Assembly: GCF_029624125.1 (NCBI RefSeq)
Contig: NZ_JARSBN010000003.1
Location: 124,001-188,000 of the forward strand
Source: Winogradskyella marincola
GTDB lineage: Bacteria > Bacteroidota > Bacteroidia > Flavobacteriales > Flavobacteriaceae
Direction of reading: 5' to 3'
DNA: 64,000 nucleotides
Part shown: positions 37,001 to 46,062 of the stretch, one piece after another
How positions within the stretch are numbered: position 1 is the stretch's first letter
Layout: each line of letters opens with the position of its first letter
The notes under the pieces: generated by a model
The model's database searches: none
What the model was told of the DNA's origin: nothing
What the model saw: the letters and a program-made list of their open reading frames with translations, nothing else
Translations under genes and position numbers: made by a program

Positions 37001-38423
37001 CATGACAGACTCAGAATATTTCTCTCAAGGTTACTTAAATGGGTATATAGAACACAATAACTTCTCGGATTGGGAATTGGGACTAGATTTAAGTACAGAC
37101 CGTTTATTGGTTTTAAATACAGAAGAATCTGAAGATGAATTATACTACGGAACAGCTTTTGTATCAGGTGAAGCAAGTATAAGTGGACCTACAGATCAGT
37201 TAATTATAGATGTTGATGGTAGCACAGCACCAGGAACAGTTTTTAATATTCCGCTAAATGATTCTGAGAGTTTTGGAGATAACTCCTATATTCATTTTTT
37301 AAGTCCAGAAGAAAAGAAAGCCAGAATTAATGGCGAAGTTACCGAAGCAATAGAGGTTAAAGGACTAGAGCTAATTTTTGATTTGGATGTAAACCCAAAT
37401 GCCACCATAGAAATAGTTATAGACAAAGAAGCAGGAAGTACTATAAAAGGAAAAGGTGAAGGAAACTTAGGATTTTTTATAAATACGAATGGTACCTTTA
37501 ATATGTGGGGAGATTTTACAGTGTACGAAGGTGTTTATAATTTTAAATATGGTGGACTGGTAGAGAAAAAATTCAAGGTAGAGCAAGGAGGAAGTATTGT
37601 TTGGGAAGGAGATCCTATGGGAGCAGAAATTAATCTTAAAGCAATATACAAGACCAGAGCAAATCCTTCGGTTCTGTTAGATAATCCTATCTCTCAAAGA
37701 ATAGATGTTGAGGTAGATATATATTTAACAGGAGATTTAGAACAACCGCAACCAGACTTCGATTTGCGTTTTCCAACTGTGTCCTCTACAGTTAAGTCAG
37801 AGTTAGATTATCGATTATCATCAAAAGATATAAGAAATAACCAAGCACTTACGCTTCTTGGTACTGGTGGTTTTACAACAACTACAGGAGGATTAGATAT
37901 TACAGGAACACTATCTGAGCGTTTAACAGGAATTTTGAATAATATTTTAGGAGACAATAATGATAATCTAGATATAGGCATTGTTGCAGAAATAGGTCAA
38001 GATACACCAGATATACAGACTAATAATTCTGTAGGTGTTACACTTCAAACAAAAATATCTGAAAAGGTTTTGGTAAACGGAAAAGTAGGTGTTCCGTTTG
38101 GGAGTGCACAACAAACAACCATAACAGGAGATGTTCAAATAGATTGGTTGCTAAATGAAGACGGCACGCTTAGAGCTAAAGTTTTTAATAGAGAAAACAC
38201 CATTAGAAACTTTGGAGAAGAGATAGGCTACACACAAGGTGTAGGTCTAACCTATAGTGTAGAGTTCGATACCTTTAAAGAATTACTCGATATTATTTTT
38301 TCTGGAAAAAACCGAAAAGACAAAAAGATTACTAAGGACGAAAATGAAGACGAAAACGATGAAAATGACCTTATGCCTGCTTACATGTCTATGAAGAAAA
38401 ACAAGACAAAATCGAAGTCTTAA
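34020..38423 (+). CDS. tamB: TamB-type translocation and assembly module protein (DUF490 C-domain)
   Basis: About 1467 residues. An N-terminal membrane anchor (LFLIVFLILGIPAVQT) precedes a very long series of beta-strand repeats forming the lipid-conduit beta-taco. The C-terminal TamB domain has GEGNLGFFINTNGTFNMWGD, YEGVYNFKYGGLVEKKF and GDPMGAEINLKA. It spans the periplasm for outer-membrane protein or lipid delivery. The start is uncertain: the frame is open from 33957, and a good N-terminal extension (KRVLKIVGKVAGIILL) has no ATG, GTG or TTG. The first standard codon is the TTG at 34020, inside the membrane helix. Confidence 0.87.
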   Translation: MFLIVFLILGIPAVQTKLGKYATQRLNEQFKTNINIGKVGLQLNGDIELKEILIKDYKKDTLLSIGEINSSIISFKNLYDSKFNLGDIDIQDLVFNLKTYKGEEDTNLDVFVDKFEDDNPREGPSSFLFSSSDLSIENGLFKLTDENLETPKIFEFTELNANTTNFLINGPDVSARINKFNFKDSRGITVENLKANFKYTLDHMDFGDLNIKTTNSELDGDLRFDYKREDLKDFTDKVNITASFKDSEISLTELNVFFDEFGVNQRASFNADLSGTLNNLEAKNLNVSTTRNTRIIGDITFKNLFGVEDDSFALDGSFTNLASNYNDLTALLPRILGNAIPTVLSKVGNFKITGTSQITTKKINADIEISTDLGFIKSDLVLTEIDDIDRASYVGNVVFDEFDIGKLISDPQAKYVSANLDVDGKGFTLNNLRSDIKGDIFSLEYNGYKYHGISVSGDLGNKIFNGKLVVDDPNLKLDFNGLVDFVEEKKKFDFDANVDYANLRVLNFVTRDSISQFKGLVNMTATGSTLDDVSGAVNIKNTTYKNQDSEYSFQDFDIVSSFESGERTISINSPDIINGNIKGKFKTEDILKLVENSVGSIYTNYVPFEIEEGQYIDFRFNIYSKIAAVFFKDLYLGKNTFIEGRIETDARGFDFTFNSPEIKFKEYFANNINLTVDNSNPLYNTYIEVDTLSAGVYNASDFSLINVTRRDTLLVKTEFKGGENNKDQFNLNLFYTIDEDNKSVVGFRKSDVLFKGYEWFINSEKNSFNKVRFDRTFSAFDIFPVTINQGNEIIEVSGVISDSINKNLRVDFKDVELVKITPRIDSLDLSGIVNGKLDLVQKSGTYLPKSNLEISNLFVNDYDLGNLTADVEGNNSLTNYKVDISLVNDNLTSFLAKGNIDVAERRPTIDLDVTFEEFLLDPLNPLGEGVISNIRGLVSGEAKVTGSLKKPRIDGELLLDRAGMSIPYLNVDYGFDFDSKVSLRNQRFIFNNVAMTDSEYFSQGYLNGYIEHNNFSDWELGLDLSTDRLLVLNTEESEDELYYGTAFVSGEASISGPTDQLIIDVDGSTAPGTVFNIPLNDSESFGDNSYIHFLSPEEKKARINGEVTEAIEVKGLELIFDLDVNPNATIEIVIDKEAGSTIKGKGEGNLGFFINTNGTFNMWGDFTVYEGVYNFKYGGLVEKKFKVEQGGSIVWEGDPMGAEINLKAIYKTRANPSVLLDNPISQRIDVEVDIYLTGDLEQPQPDFDLRFPTVSSTVKSELDYRLSSKDIRNNQALTLLGTGGFTTTTGGLDITGTLSERLTGILNNILGDNNDNLDIGIVAEIGQDTPDIQTNNSVGVTLQTKISEKVLVNGKVGVPFGSAQQTTITGDVQIDWLLNEDGTLRAKVFNRENTIRNFGEEIGYTQGVGLTYSVEFDTFKELLDIIFSGKNRKDKKITKDENEDENDENDLMPAYMSMKKNKTKSKS

Positions 38424-38458
38424 ATCTACTTTTTCTATTTTTTTTAAAATACTTATTA

Positions 38459-38497
38459 ACGAAAACGTTTGAATTGTTTTTCGTAACATTTTTTTAT
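38459..38497 (+). terminator. Weak terminator candidate after tamB
   Basis: Arms ACGAAAAC (38459-38466) and GTTTTTCGT (38476-38484), one bulge, followed shortly by a T-rich run. It would end tamB and separate it from pfkA. Confidence 0.4.
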
Positions 38498-38559
38498 GAC
38501 AATACTCACTTTTTTCCGTCTATTGTTTATTAATTTTACTGTATTGAATAAAAAGTAAT

Positions 38560-40561
<2,002 letters not shown>

Positions 40562-40583
40562 TATTTTATAACATAAATTCTAG

Positions 40584-40624
40584 ATTCCGTAGGATTATGT
40601 TTTTACATAGGCTACGGAATTTTT
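40584..40624 (+). terminator. Terminator after gapA
   Basis: Stem ATTCCGTAG / CTACGGAAT with a 19-base loop that itself can pair (ATGT/ACAT), followed by TTTT. Confidence 0.7.
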
Positions 40625-40640
40625 GTATATAGATGTCATT

Positions 40641-41504
40641 ATGATTTTAATAACAGATGGAGGTTCTACAAAATGCGATTGGATTGCTATAGATAAAAAT
40701 GGTAAGCAAACAGCAGATAAAATAAGAACCAAAGGTTTAAATCCTGCAATTGTTGCAGAAAAAAAGCTAAAAAAAACAATTAAAGGTAACGATGAGCTTA
40801 TGGCAATAGCCAACGATGTAACTCACGTTTACTTTTATGGTGCAGGTTGTGGTACAGAAAAGCCTCGACTTTTACTAAAAGAAATTCTCGAAATATATTT
40901 CCCAAAGGCTTTGGTAGAAGTTAAAGAGGATACATACGCAGCTGTAAGAGCATGTATTAATTCTAATGATGAAGCTGCAGTGGTTTGTATTTTGGGTACA
41001 GGTTCTAACTGTAGTTATTACGATGGTAAAGATTTGCATCAGCGTGTAAATAGTCTTGGTTTTATATTAATGGATGATGCCAGTGGAAACTACTTCGGAA
41101 AACAATTAATTAGAGACTATTACTTTAATAAAATGCCAGATACTATAAGAGTGGCATTTGCGCACAAGCACAATCTCGATGCAGATTTTATAAAGTACAA
41201 CTTATACAAGCAGACCAATCCAAGTGCTTATTTGGCAGATCATGCGGAGTTTATGTTCATTAATAAAGATTCAGAGTATATCCAAAATCTTATTATAAAA
41301 GGGATTCGTCTATTTGCAGAAAATATGATTCTTCAGTTCAAAAAAGAATTAGACTCAGGTGTTCCTGTTCATTTTGCAGGCTCTATTGCCTTTTTCGGAA
41401 AAGATGAAATAAAGCAAGTGGCAGATGAACTTGGGTTTAAAGTTGGTAACTTTGTAAGACGACCAATTGAAGGTTTGGTAGGTTACCATATTAACAATCT
41501 ATAA
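40641..41504 (+). CDS. BadF/BadG/BcrA/BcrD-type ATPase, N-acetylglucosamine kinase-like
   Basis: 287 residues from the ATG at 40641. A TTG at 40623 also opens the frame, but it lies against the terminator and adds only six residues. The ASKHA fold is shown by MILITDGGSTKCDWIAID (phosphate-1), VVCILGTGSNCSYYDG and VHFAGSIAFFGK (adenosine region). The family includes eukaryotic-type GlcNAc kinase, and Bacteroidetes members are usually called N-acetylglucosamine kinases. The sugar is inferred. It is followed directly by mgsA. Confidence 0.8.
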   Translation: MILITDGGSTKCDWIAIDKNGKQTADKIRTKGLNPAIVAEKKLKKTIKGNDELMAIANDVTHVYFYGAGCGTEKPRLLLKEILEIYFPKALVEVKEDTYAAVRACINSNDEAAVVCILGTGSNCSYYDGKDLHQRVNSLGFILMDDASGNYFGKQLIRDYYFNKMPDTIRVAFAHKHNLDADFIKYNLYKQTNPSAYLADHAEFMFINKDSEYIQNLIIKGIRLFAENMILQFKKELDSGVPVHFAGSIAFFGKDEIKQVADELGFKVGNFVRRPIEGLVGYHINNL

Positions 41505-41867
41505 ATGGAAATAGCCATAATTGCACATGATGGTAAGAAAGCAGAAATGGTTCAGTTTTTAAATGAACATTCTGAAATCTTACATCAAAAGAAAATCACA
41601 TTGATATCTACTGGTACAACAGGAGAGAAGGTGAAAAAAGCAGGTTTTGAAGTTAATGCTTTACTTTCTGGCCCTTTAGGAGGAGATGCACAAATAGCAG
41701 CCAGAGTTGCAGAGGGCAAATGTAATATGGTACTGTTTTTTAGAGATCCACTAGACAAACATCCTCACGAGCCAGATATTTTAATGCTTATGCGTTTATG
41801 TGATGTTCATAATGTGCCATTGGCCACAAATGAAGCAACTGCAAAGTTATTAGTTAGAGCAGTTTAG
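41505..41867 (+). CDS. mgsA: Methylglyoxal synthase
   Basis: 120 residues; converts dihydroxyacetone phosphate to methylglyoxal and phosphate. H8 (IIAHDG), phosphate-binding STGTTG (36-41), catalytic D61 in SGPLGGDAQ, and DPLDKHPHEPD with the conserved His/Asp are all present. Shorter than the E. coli enzyme (152) but covering the whole catalytic core. Starts at the base after the kinase stop codon. Confidence 0.92.
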   Translation: MEIAIIAHDGKKAEMVQFLNEHSEILHQKKITLISTGTTGEKVKKAGFEVNALLSGPLGGDAQIAARVAEGKCNMVLFFRDPLDKHPHEPDILMLMRLCDVHNVPLATNEATAKLLVRAV

Positions 41868-41967
41868 AAATAACTGTTGATTTTGTGTTAATAAATCTGA
41901 TATAGGCTATTGTAAAACTTATTAATTGGTTATATCTTTGTGCAACAATTATAAATGAAACGCAATT

Positions 41968-42150
41968 ATGTTCGATTTTGATCAATATTTAGGATTTTTA
42001 GCATTTTTAACCATATTAACTATAGGATTTTGGTTAATGATTTTCCTTTTAACCTTTGTAGTTCCTTATTGGATTTTTGGTTCTGCTATTGAGCGTTTTA
42101 AAGAAATTAAAGAAGAAAGAAAAGCTGAAAGAGAGAGTTTAACTCACTAA
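41968..42150 (+). CDS. Small single-span membrane protein
   Basis: 60 residues: short N-terminus, a strongly hydrophobic stretch (about 8-38, LGFLAFLTILTIGFWLMIFL onward), then a highly charged tail (ERFKEIKEERKAERESL). It is ATG-initiated and followed by a strong terminator, which supports a real gene. Function unknown. Confidence 0.65.
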   Translation: MFDFDQYLGFLAFLTILTIGFWLMIFLLTFVVPYWIFGSAIERFKEIKEERKAERESLTH

Positions 42151-42170
42151 TCAGTAAAAAATATAAAATA

Positions 42171-42197
42171 AAAAAGAGCGCTTAAGCGCTCTTTTTT
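42171..42197. terminator. Bidirectional terminator
   Basis: Perfect palindrome GAGCGCTTAAGCGCTC between A- and T-runs, serving the small membrane protein gene and the convergent carboxylase gene. Confidence 0.87.
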
Positions 42198-42217
42198 TAT
42201 GTACCATATTAAAGTTA

Positions 42218-43861
42218 TTATACCTGTAGAACACCTAAATTAAAAGGTTTTTCAATAGGAGCGTGGTTAGCGGCTTCAATACCCATACTTATCCAGGTTC
42301 TTGTATCTAAAGGATCTATAACAGCGTCTGTCCATAATCTGGCAGCAGCATAATACGGAGATACTTGGTTGTCGTATCTCGATTTTATTTTATTAAATAA
42401 TTCTTCTTCTTTTTCTTTTGTAATAGTTTCACCTCTCTTTTTTAAAGAAGCGGTTTCAATCTGAAGTAAAACCTTAGCGGCAGATTTTCCACTCATTACT
42501 GCAAGTTCTGCACTAGGCCACGCAGCAATTAACCTTGGGTCGTAAGCCTTACCGCACATTGCATAATTACCAGCACCATAGCTATTACCAATAACAATAG
42601 TAAATTTTGGTACTACAGAATTACTAACTGCATTTACCATTTTAGCACCATCTTTTATTATACCACCATGTTCAGATTTGCTTCCAACCATAAATCCGGT
42701 AACGTCTTGCAAAAAGACCAAAGGAATTTTTTTCTGATTACAATTTGCAATAAATCGAGTAGCTTTATCAGCAGAGTCGTTGTAAATAACACCACCAAAT
42801 TGCATTTCGCTCGGTTTGGTTTTAGCACCTTTAGTTTTTACAATTTGTCTTTGGTTGGCAACAATACCAACAGCCCAACCGTCTATACGTGCGTATCCTG
42901 TAATTATTGTCTGGCCGTATCCTGCTTTATATTCTTCAAATTCAGAATTGTCAACCAAACGTTTAATAATCTCATTCATATCATATTGATCTGCTCTGCT
43001 TTCTGGGAGTATACCATAGATATCATCTGGATTTTCAGTAGGTTTAGCAGGTTTAGCTCTGTTAAAACCAGCTTTATCAAAATCACCAATTTTGTCAACA
43101 ATATTTTTAATGGTGTTTAGAGCATCTTTATCATCTTTGGCTTTATAATCTGTAACACCAGAAATCTCGCAATGTGTTGTGGCACCACCTAAAGTTTCGT
43201 TATCAATAGTTTCTCCAATGGCCGCTTTTACTAAGTAGCTTCCAGCTAAAAATATACTTCCGGTTTTATCCACAATAAGCGCTTCATCACTCATAATAGG
43301 TAGATAGGCTCCACCAGCTACACAACTTCCCATTACGGCTGCGATCTGTGTAATACCCATACTACTCATTACAGCATTGTTTCTAAAAATGCGACCAAAA
43401 TGTTCTTTGTCTGGGAAAATTTCGTCTTGCATTGGTAGAAAAACACCAGCACTGTCTACAAGATATATAATAGGTAATTTGTTTTCTATTGCAATTTCTT
43501 GCGCTCTAAGGTTCTTTTTTCCTGTTATAGGAAACCATGCGCCAGCTTTAACAGTAGCGTCATTAGCAACTACAATACATTGTTTCCCTTTTACATAACC
43601 TATTTTTACAACCACTCCACCAGACGGACACCCACCATATTCAGGATACATGTCTTCACCAGCAAAAGCACCAATTTCAATAGATTTAGATTTTGGGTCT
43701 AATAAATAATCGATACGTTCTCTGGCAGTCATTTTGCCTTTACTATGATGCTTTTCTATGCTTTTTTCGCCACCACCAAGCTTTACTTTAGCTAATCTTT
43801 TTTTTAAATCTGAAAGTTGAAGCTTATTGTGGTCTTCGTTCTTGTTGAATTTTATATCCAT
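42218..43861 (-). CDS. Acyl-CoA carboxylase beta subunit (methylcrotonyl/propionyl-CoA carboxylase type)
   Basis: 547 residues, the biotin-dependent carboxyltransferase half. The N-terminal crotonase-like lobe has KMTARERIDYLLD, GGVVVKIGYVKGKQCIV, SAGVFLPMQDEIFPDKEHFG and MGSCVAGGAYLPIMSDE. The C-terminal lobe has FLQDVTGFMVGSKSEHGG and GNSYGAGNYAMCGKAYDPR. The FLPMQDEIFPDKEHFGR wording is closest to methylcrotonyl-CoA carboxylase beta (leucine degradation). No biotin-carboxylase alpha subunit lies next to it, so the acyl substrate remains inferred. Confidence 0.85.
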   Translation of the reverse strand: MDIKFNKNEDHNKLQLSDLKKRLAKVKLGGGEKSIEKHHSKGKMTARERIDYLLDPKSKSIEIGAFAGEDMYPEYGGCPSGGVVVKIGYVKGKQCIVVANDATVKAGAWFPITGKKNLRAQEIAIENKLPIIYLVDSAGVFLPMQDEIFPDKEHFGRIFRNNAVMSSMGITQIAAVMGSCVAGGAYLPIMSDEALIVDKTGSIFLAGSYLVKAAIGETIDNETLGGATTHCEISGVTDYKAKDDKDALNTIKNIVDKIGDFDKAGFNRAKPAKPTENPDDIYGILPESRADQYDMNEIIKRLVDNSEFEEYKAGYGQTIITGYARIDGWAVGIVANQRQIVKTKGAKTKPSEMQFGGVIYNDSADKATRFIANCNQKKIPLVFLQDVTGFMVGSKSEHGGIIKDGAKMVNAVSNSVVPKFTIVIGNSYGAGNYAMCGKAYDPRLIAAWPSAELAVMSGKSAAKVLLQIETASLKKRGETITKEKEEELFNKIKSRYDNQVSPYYAAARLWTDAVIDPLDTRTWISMGIEAANHAPIEKPFNLGVLQV

Positions 43862-43980
43862 TTATGTAAATATGTAGTTGTACTTATTTTAGGTATTCTT
43901 AGTTTTTGATGTCACGAATTTACAAAACAATAATGTTTTATATCAAATATTACACTTTCTTAAATAAAGGTTAATTATAT

Positions 43981-44010
43981 TTCCTTGGAATTATTTTCCT
44001 TGGAAAATAA
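43981..44010. promoter_or_regulatory. Tandem palindromic operator candidate
   Basis: Two copies of TTCCTTGGAA (43981-43990 and 43996-44005), 15 bases apart. The second extends to a perfect 9-base-arm inverted repeat, TTATTTTCC-TT-GGAAAATAA (43991-44010). It overlaps the -33 TTG of the FMN reductase promoter, so binding would repress. The MarR protein of the same operon is the natural candidate (inference). Confidence 0.65.
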
Positions 44011-44030
44011 ATTTATTATTTCTAAATTTG
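44000..44030 (+). promoter_or_regulatory. Promoter of the FMN reductase-MarR-pirin operon
   Basis: TTG (44000-44002), 20-base spacer, TAAATTTG (44023-44030). Predicted start near 44037, about 14 bases before the ATG at 44051. Confidence 0.75.
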
Positions 44031-44050
44031 TACTATCAAAAACAAACAGA

Positions 44051-44584
44051 ATGAAAAATATATTAGCATTTGCAGGTAGTAACAGTAGTACATCAATAAA
44101 CAAACAATTAGCAAAGTATGCGTCGTCTTTATTAAACGATGTAGAAGTTAATTTAATTGATTTAAATGATTTTGAAGCACCTATGTTTGGTGTAGATCTA
44201 GAAAGTGATTTAGATGAAGCGCCAGAAAGCGCTCATAGATTACTTAACTTAATAAAGGAGTCAGACGGTATAGTACTTTCTTTAGCAGAGCATAATGGTG
44301 TGTATGCAACGGTGTTTAAAAACCTTTTTGATTGGATGACAAGAATTGAAGGTAATTTTCTATTTAAAAAGCCAATGTTATTAATGGCAACTTCACCTGG
44401 AGCAAGAGGAGGGCAGACTGTTTTAACCATTGCAGAAGCAAGATTTCCTTGGCACGATGGAAATATTGTAGCCACATACTCACTGCCATCATTTGATGCT
44501 AATTTTGAAAATGGTAAAATTACCAACAAAGAGTTAAATAACGAGCTTCTAGAACAGGTAGAAAAACTACAAAAAGCATTGTAA
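44051..44584 (+). CDS. NAD(P)H-dependent FMN reductase / flavodoxin-fold oxidoreductase
   Basis: 177 residues from the ATG at 44051 (MKNILAFAGSNSSTSINKQL). A TTG farther upstream is rejected because it precedes the predicted transcription start. The flavodoxin-like fold shows the FMN-phosphate loop AGSNSSTSINK, the VLSLAEHNGVYATVFKN central segment and TSPGARGGQTVL. Such proteins reduce FMN, quinones or azo compounds with NAD(P)H. First gene of a redox operon with a MarR regulator and a pirin. Confidence 0.85.
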   Translation: MKNILAFAGSNSSTSINKQLAKYASSLLNDVEVNLIDLNDFEAPMFGVDLESDLDEAPESAHRLLNLIKESDGIVLSLAEHNGVYATVFKNLFDWMTRIEGNFLFKKPMLLMATSPGARGGQTVLTIAEARFPWHDGNIVATYSLPSFDANFENGKITNKELNNELLEQVEKLQKAL

Positions 44585-44585
44585 A

Positions 44586-45023
44586 ATGGGAGATATAGCA
44601 AAAGATGTTAATTCAAAATTTAAGGATAATAAAACAAAAGCCTTAATAAATATTTTGTATACCGCTAATTGGATTACAGCAAAACAAAATACATTTTTTG
44701 CAGGATTTGGAATTTCCCCTCAGCAATACAATATTCTTAGAATTCTTAGAGGCGCTAACACACCTTTGTCTATGCAAGTTGTTAAAGACAGAATGATAGA
44801 GCGAGCACCTAATGCTACGAGGCTTACAGATAAGTTGTGTGCCAAAGAATTGATAGAACGTATTCCTTGCGAAAATGACAGAAGAGTCGTTCATGTTCAA
44901 ATAACCAAAAAAGGATTAGAATTATTAGAAGAAATATCAGATGATTTTAATGATGATTGGTTGGGTGAGATTACAGAACAAGAAGCAGAACAATTAAGTG
45001 ATTTACTAGACAAATTGAGATAA
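44586..45023 (+). CDS. MarR family transcriptional regulator
   Basis: 145 residues. Dimerisation helices at both ends flank a winged helix: ISPQQYNILRIL, LSMQVVKDRMIERAPNATRL (recognition region), ELIERIPCENDRRVVHVQI (wing) and TKKGLELLEEI. The single-Cys positions (Cys in DKLCAKELI and IPCENDRR) could sense oxidants, as in OhrR-type members, but this is speculative. It starts one base after the FMN reductase stop. The palindromes at 43981-44010 are the likely operator. Confidence 0.87.
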   Translation: MGDIAKDVNSKFKDNKTKALINILYTANWITAKQNTFFAGFGISPQQYNILRILRGANTPLSMQVVKDRMIERAPNATRLTDKLCAKELIERIPCENDRRVVHVQITKKGLELLEEISDDFNDDWLGEITEQEAEQLSDLLDKLR

Positions 45024-45047
45024 TAATAAGAAGAAAGGAAAAGAAAG

Positions 45048-45773
45048 ATGAAAACAATAATTCACAAAGCAGAAGACAGAGGATTTGCAAATCATGGATG
45101 GTTGCAAGCCAATCATTCCTTTAGTTTTGCAAGTTGGTATAATCCTGAAAAAGTCCATTTTGGCGCATTAAGAGTGTTAAATGATGATATTATTGCACCA
45201 AAAATGGGTTTTGGTACACATCCGCACGATAATATGGAAATTATAACCATTCCATTAAAAGGTGTGTTAAAACATCGAGATAATATGGGAGAGGATTGGA
45301 TACCAGTTGTTCCGGGAGAAGTACAGGTAATGTCTGCTGGTACAGGTGTGCAGCACTCAGAGATAAATGGTTCTGTTGACGAATATTTAAGTTTGTTTCA
45401 AATTTGGATTATCCCAGAAGAACGAAGTGTAAAACCTCGTTATGATCAAAAAACGTTTAGTGAAGATGATAGAAAAGGGAAACTTCAAACCTTGGTAACG
45501 TCTTTTAAAGATGAAGATGATCATAGTTTAAAAATTCATCAAGACGCCAAGTTATCTCGAATAGATTTAGAAGCCGGATCGTCATTTACCTATAAGCTAA
45601 AGAGCAATGCGCATGGAGTTTACGTAATGACTATTAGTGGTGGAGTTTCTATTTCAGAGTTTAATCTAAACTCAAGAGATGCCATAGGAATTTCAGAAAC
45701 ATCTAATTTCGAAATTAAAGCCACAGAAGCTTCAGAGTTATTATTTATAGAAGTACCTATGATTAACTTGTAG
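45048..45773 (+). CDS. Pirin family bicupin protein
   Basis: 241 residues with an N-terminal cupin metal site H58, H60 (GTHPHDNME), H103 and E105 (GTGVQHSEIN), the YhhW/pirin set that binds iron or other divalent metal. The C-terminal cupin (about 130-235) is degenerate, as normal. E. coli YhhW has quercetinase activity; physiological substrate unknown. Third gene of the redox operon, ending at a terminator. Confidence 0.9.
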   Translation: MKTIIHKAEDRGFANHGWLQANHSFSFASWYNPEKVHFGALRVLNDDIIAPKMGFGTHPHDNMEIITIPLKGVLKHRDNMGEDWIPVVPGEVQVMSAGTGVQHSEINGSVDEYLSLFQIWIIPEERSVKPRYDQKTFSEDDRKGKLQTLVTSFKDEDDHSLKIHQDAKLSRIDLEAGSSFTYKLKSNAHGVYVMTISGGVSISEFNLNSRDAIGISETSNFEIKATEASELLFIEVPMINL

Positions 45774-45796
45774 TCGTATTTTTATCTAGGATACAG

Positions 45797-45823
45797 AGCA
45801 CCACAATTTGTGGTGCTTTTTTA
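45797..45823 (+). terminator. Terminator of the redox operon
   Basis: Stem AGCACCACA / TGTGGTGCT with ATT loop and a T-run. Confidence 0.85.
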
Positions 45824-45877
45824 TTTTAAAATAACGATATTTGCTTCAACTAACTATCTTAAATTAAGAATAAGAAT

Positions 45878-46060
45878 ATGGCGATGAATAAAAATACGGT
45901 TTTGGCTTGGGCCACGACTATTATGATTATTGTAGGACTAGGATTAATAGCTCTAGGAGCGTTTCGATACGATGATGTTGCAGGTTGGGGATTTGCAGCT
46001 GTAGGAATTGGCTTTTTTGCTATTGCATGGGTGTTTAACGCATTAAAAGGAAGAGTATAA
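45878..46060 (+). CDS. Small two-helix membrane protein upstream of ettA
   Basis: 60 residues, with helices about 10-28 (WATTIMIIVGLGLIALGAF) and 35-56 (GWGFAAVGIGFFAIAWVF). From memory it matches a conserved flavobacterial family labelled CAL67264 family membrane protein; I cannot verify that here. It ends two bases before ettA, so the two are cotranscribed. Function unknown. Confidence 0.75.
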   Translation: MAMNKNTVLAWATTIMIIVGLGLIALGAFRYDDVAGWGFAAVGIGFFAIAWVFNALKGRV

Positions 46061-46062
46061 CT

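Noticed and set aside
42668..43120. 150-codon frame on the plus strand inside the carboxylase gene
   Set aside because: It is antisense to a strongly conserved enzyme, with no signal peptide, motif or promoter of its own.
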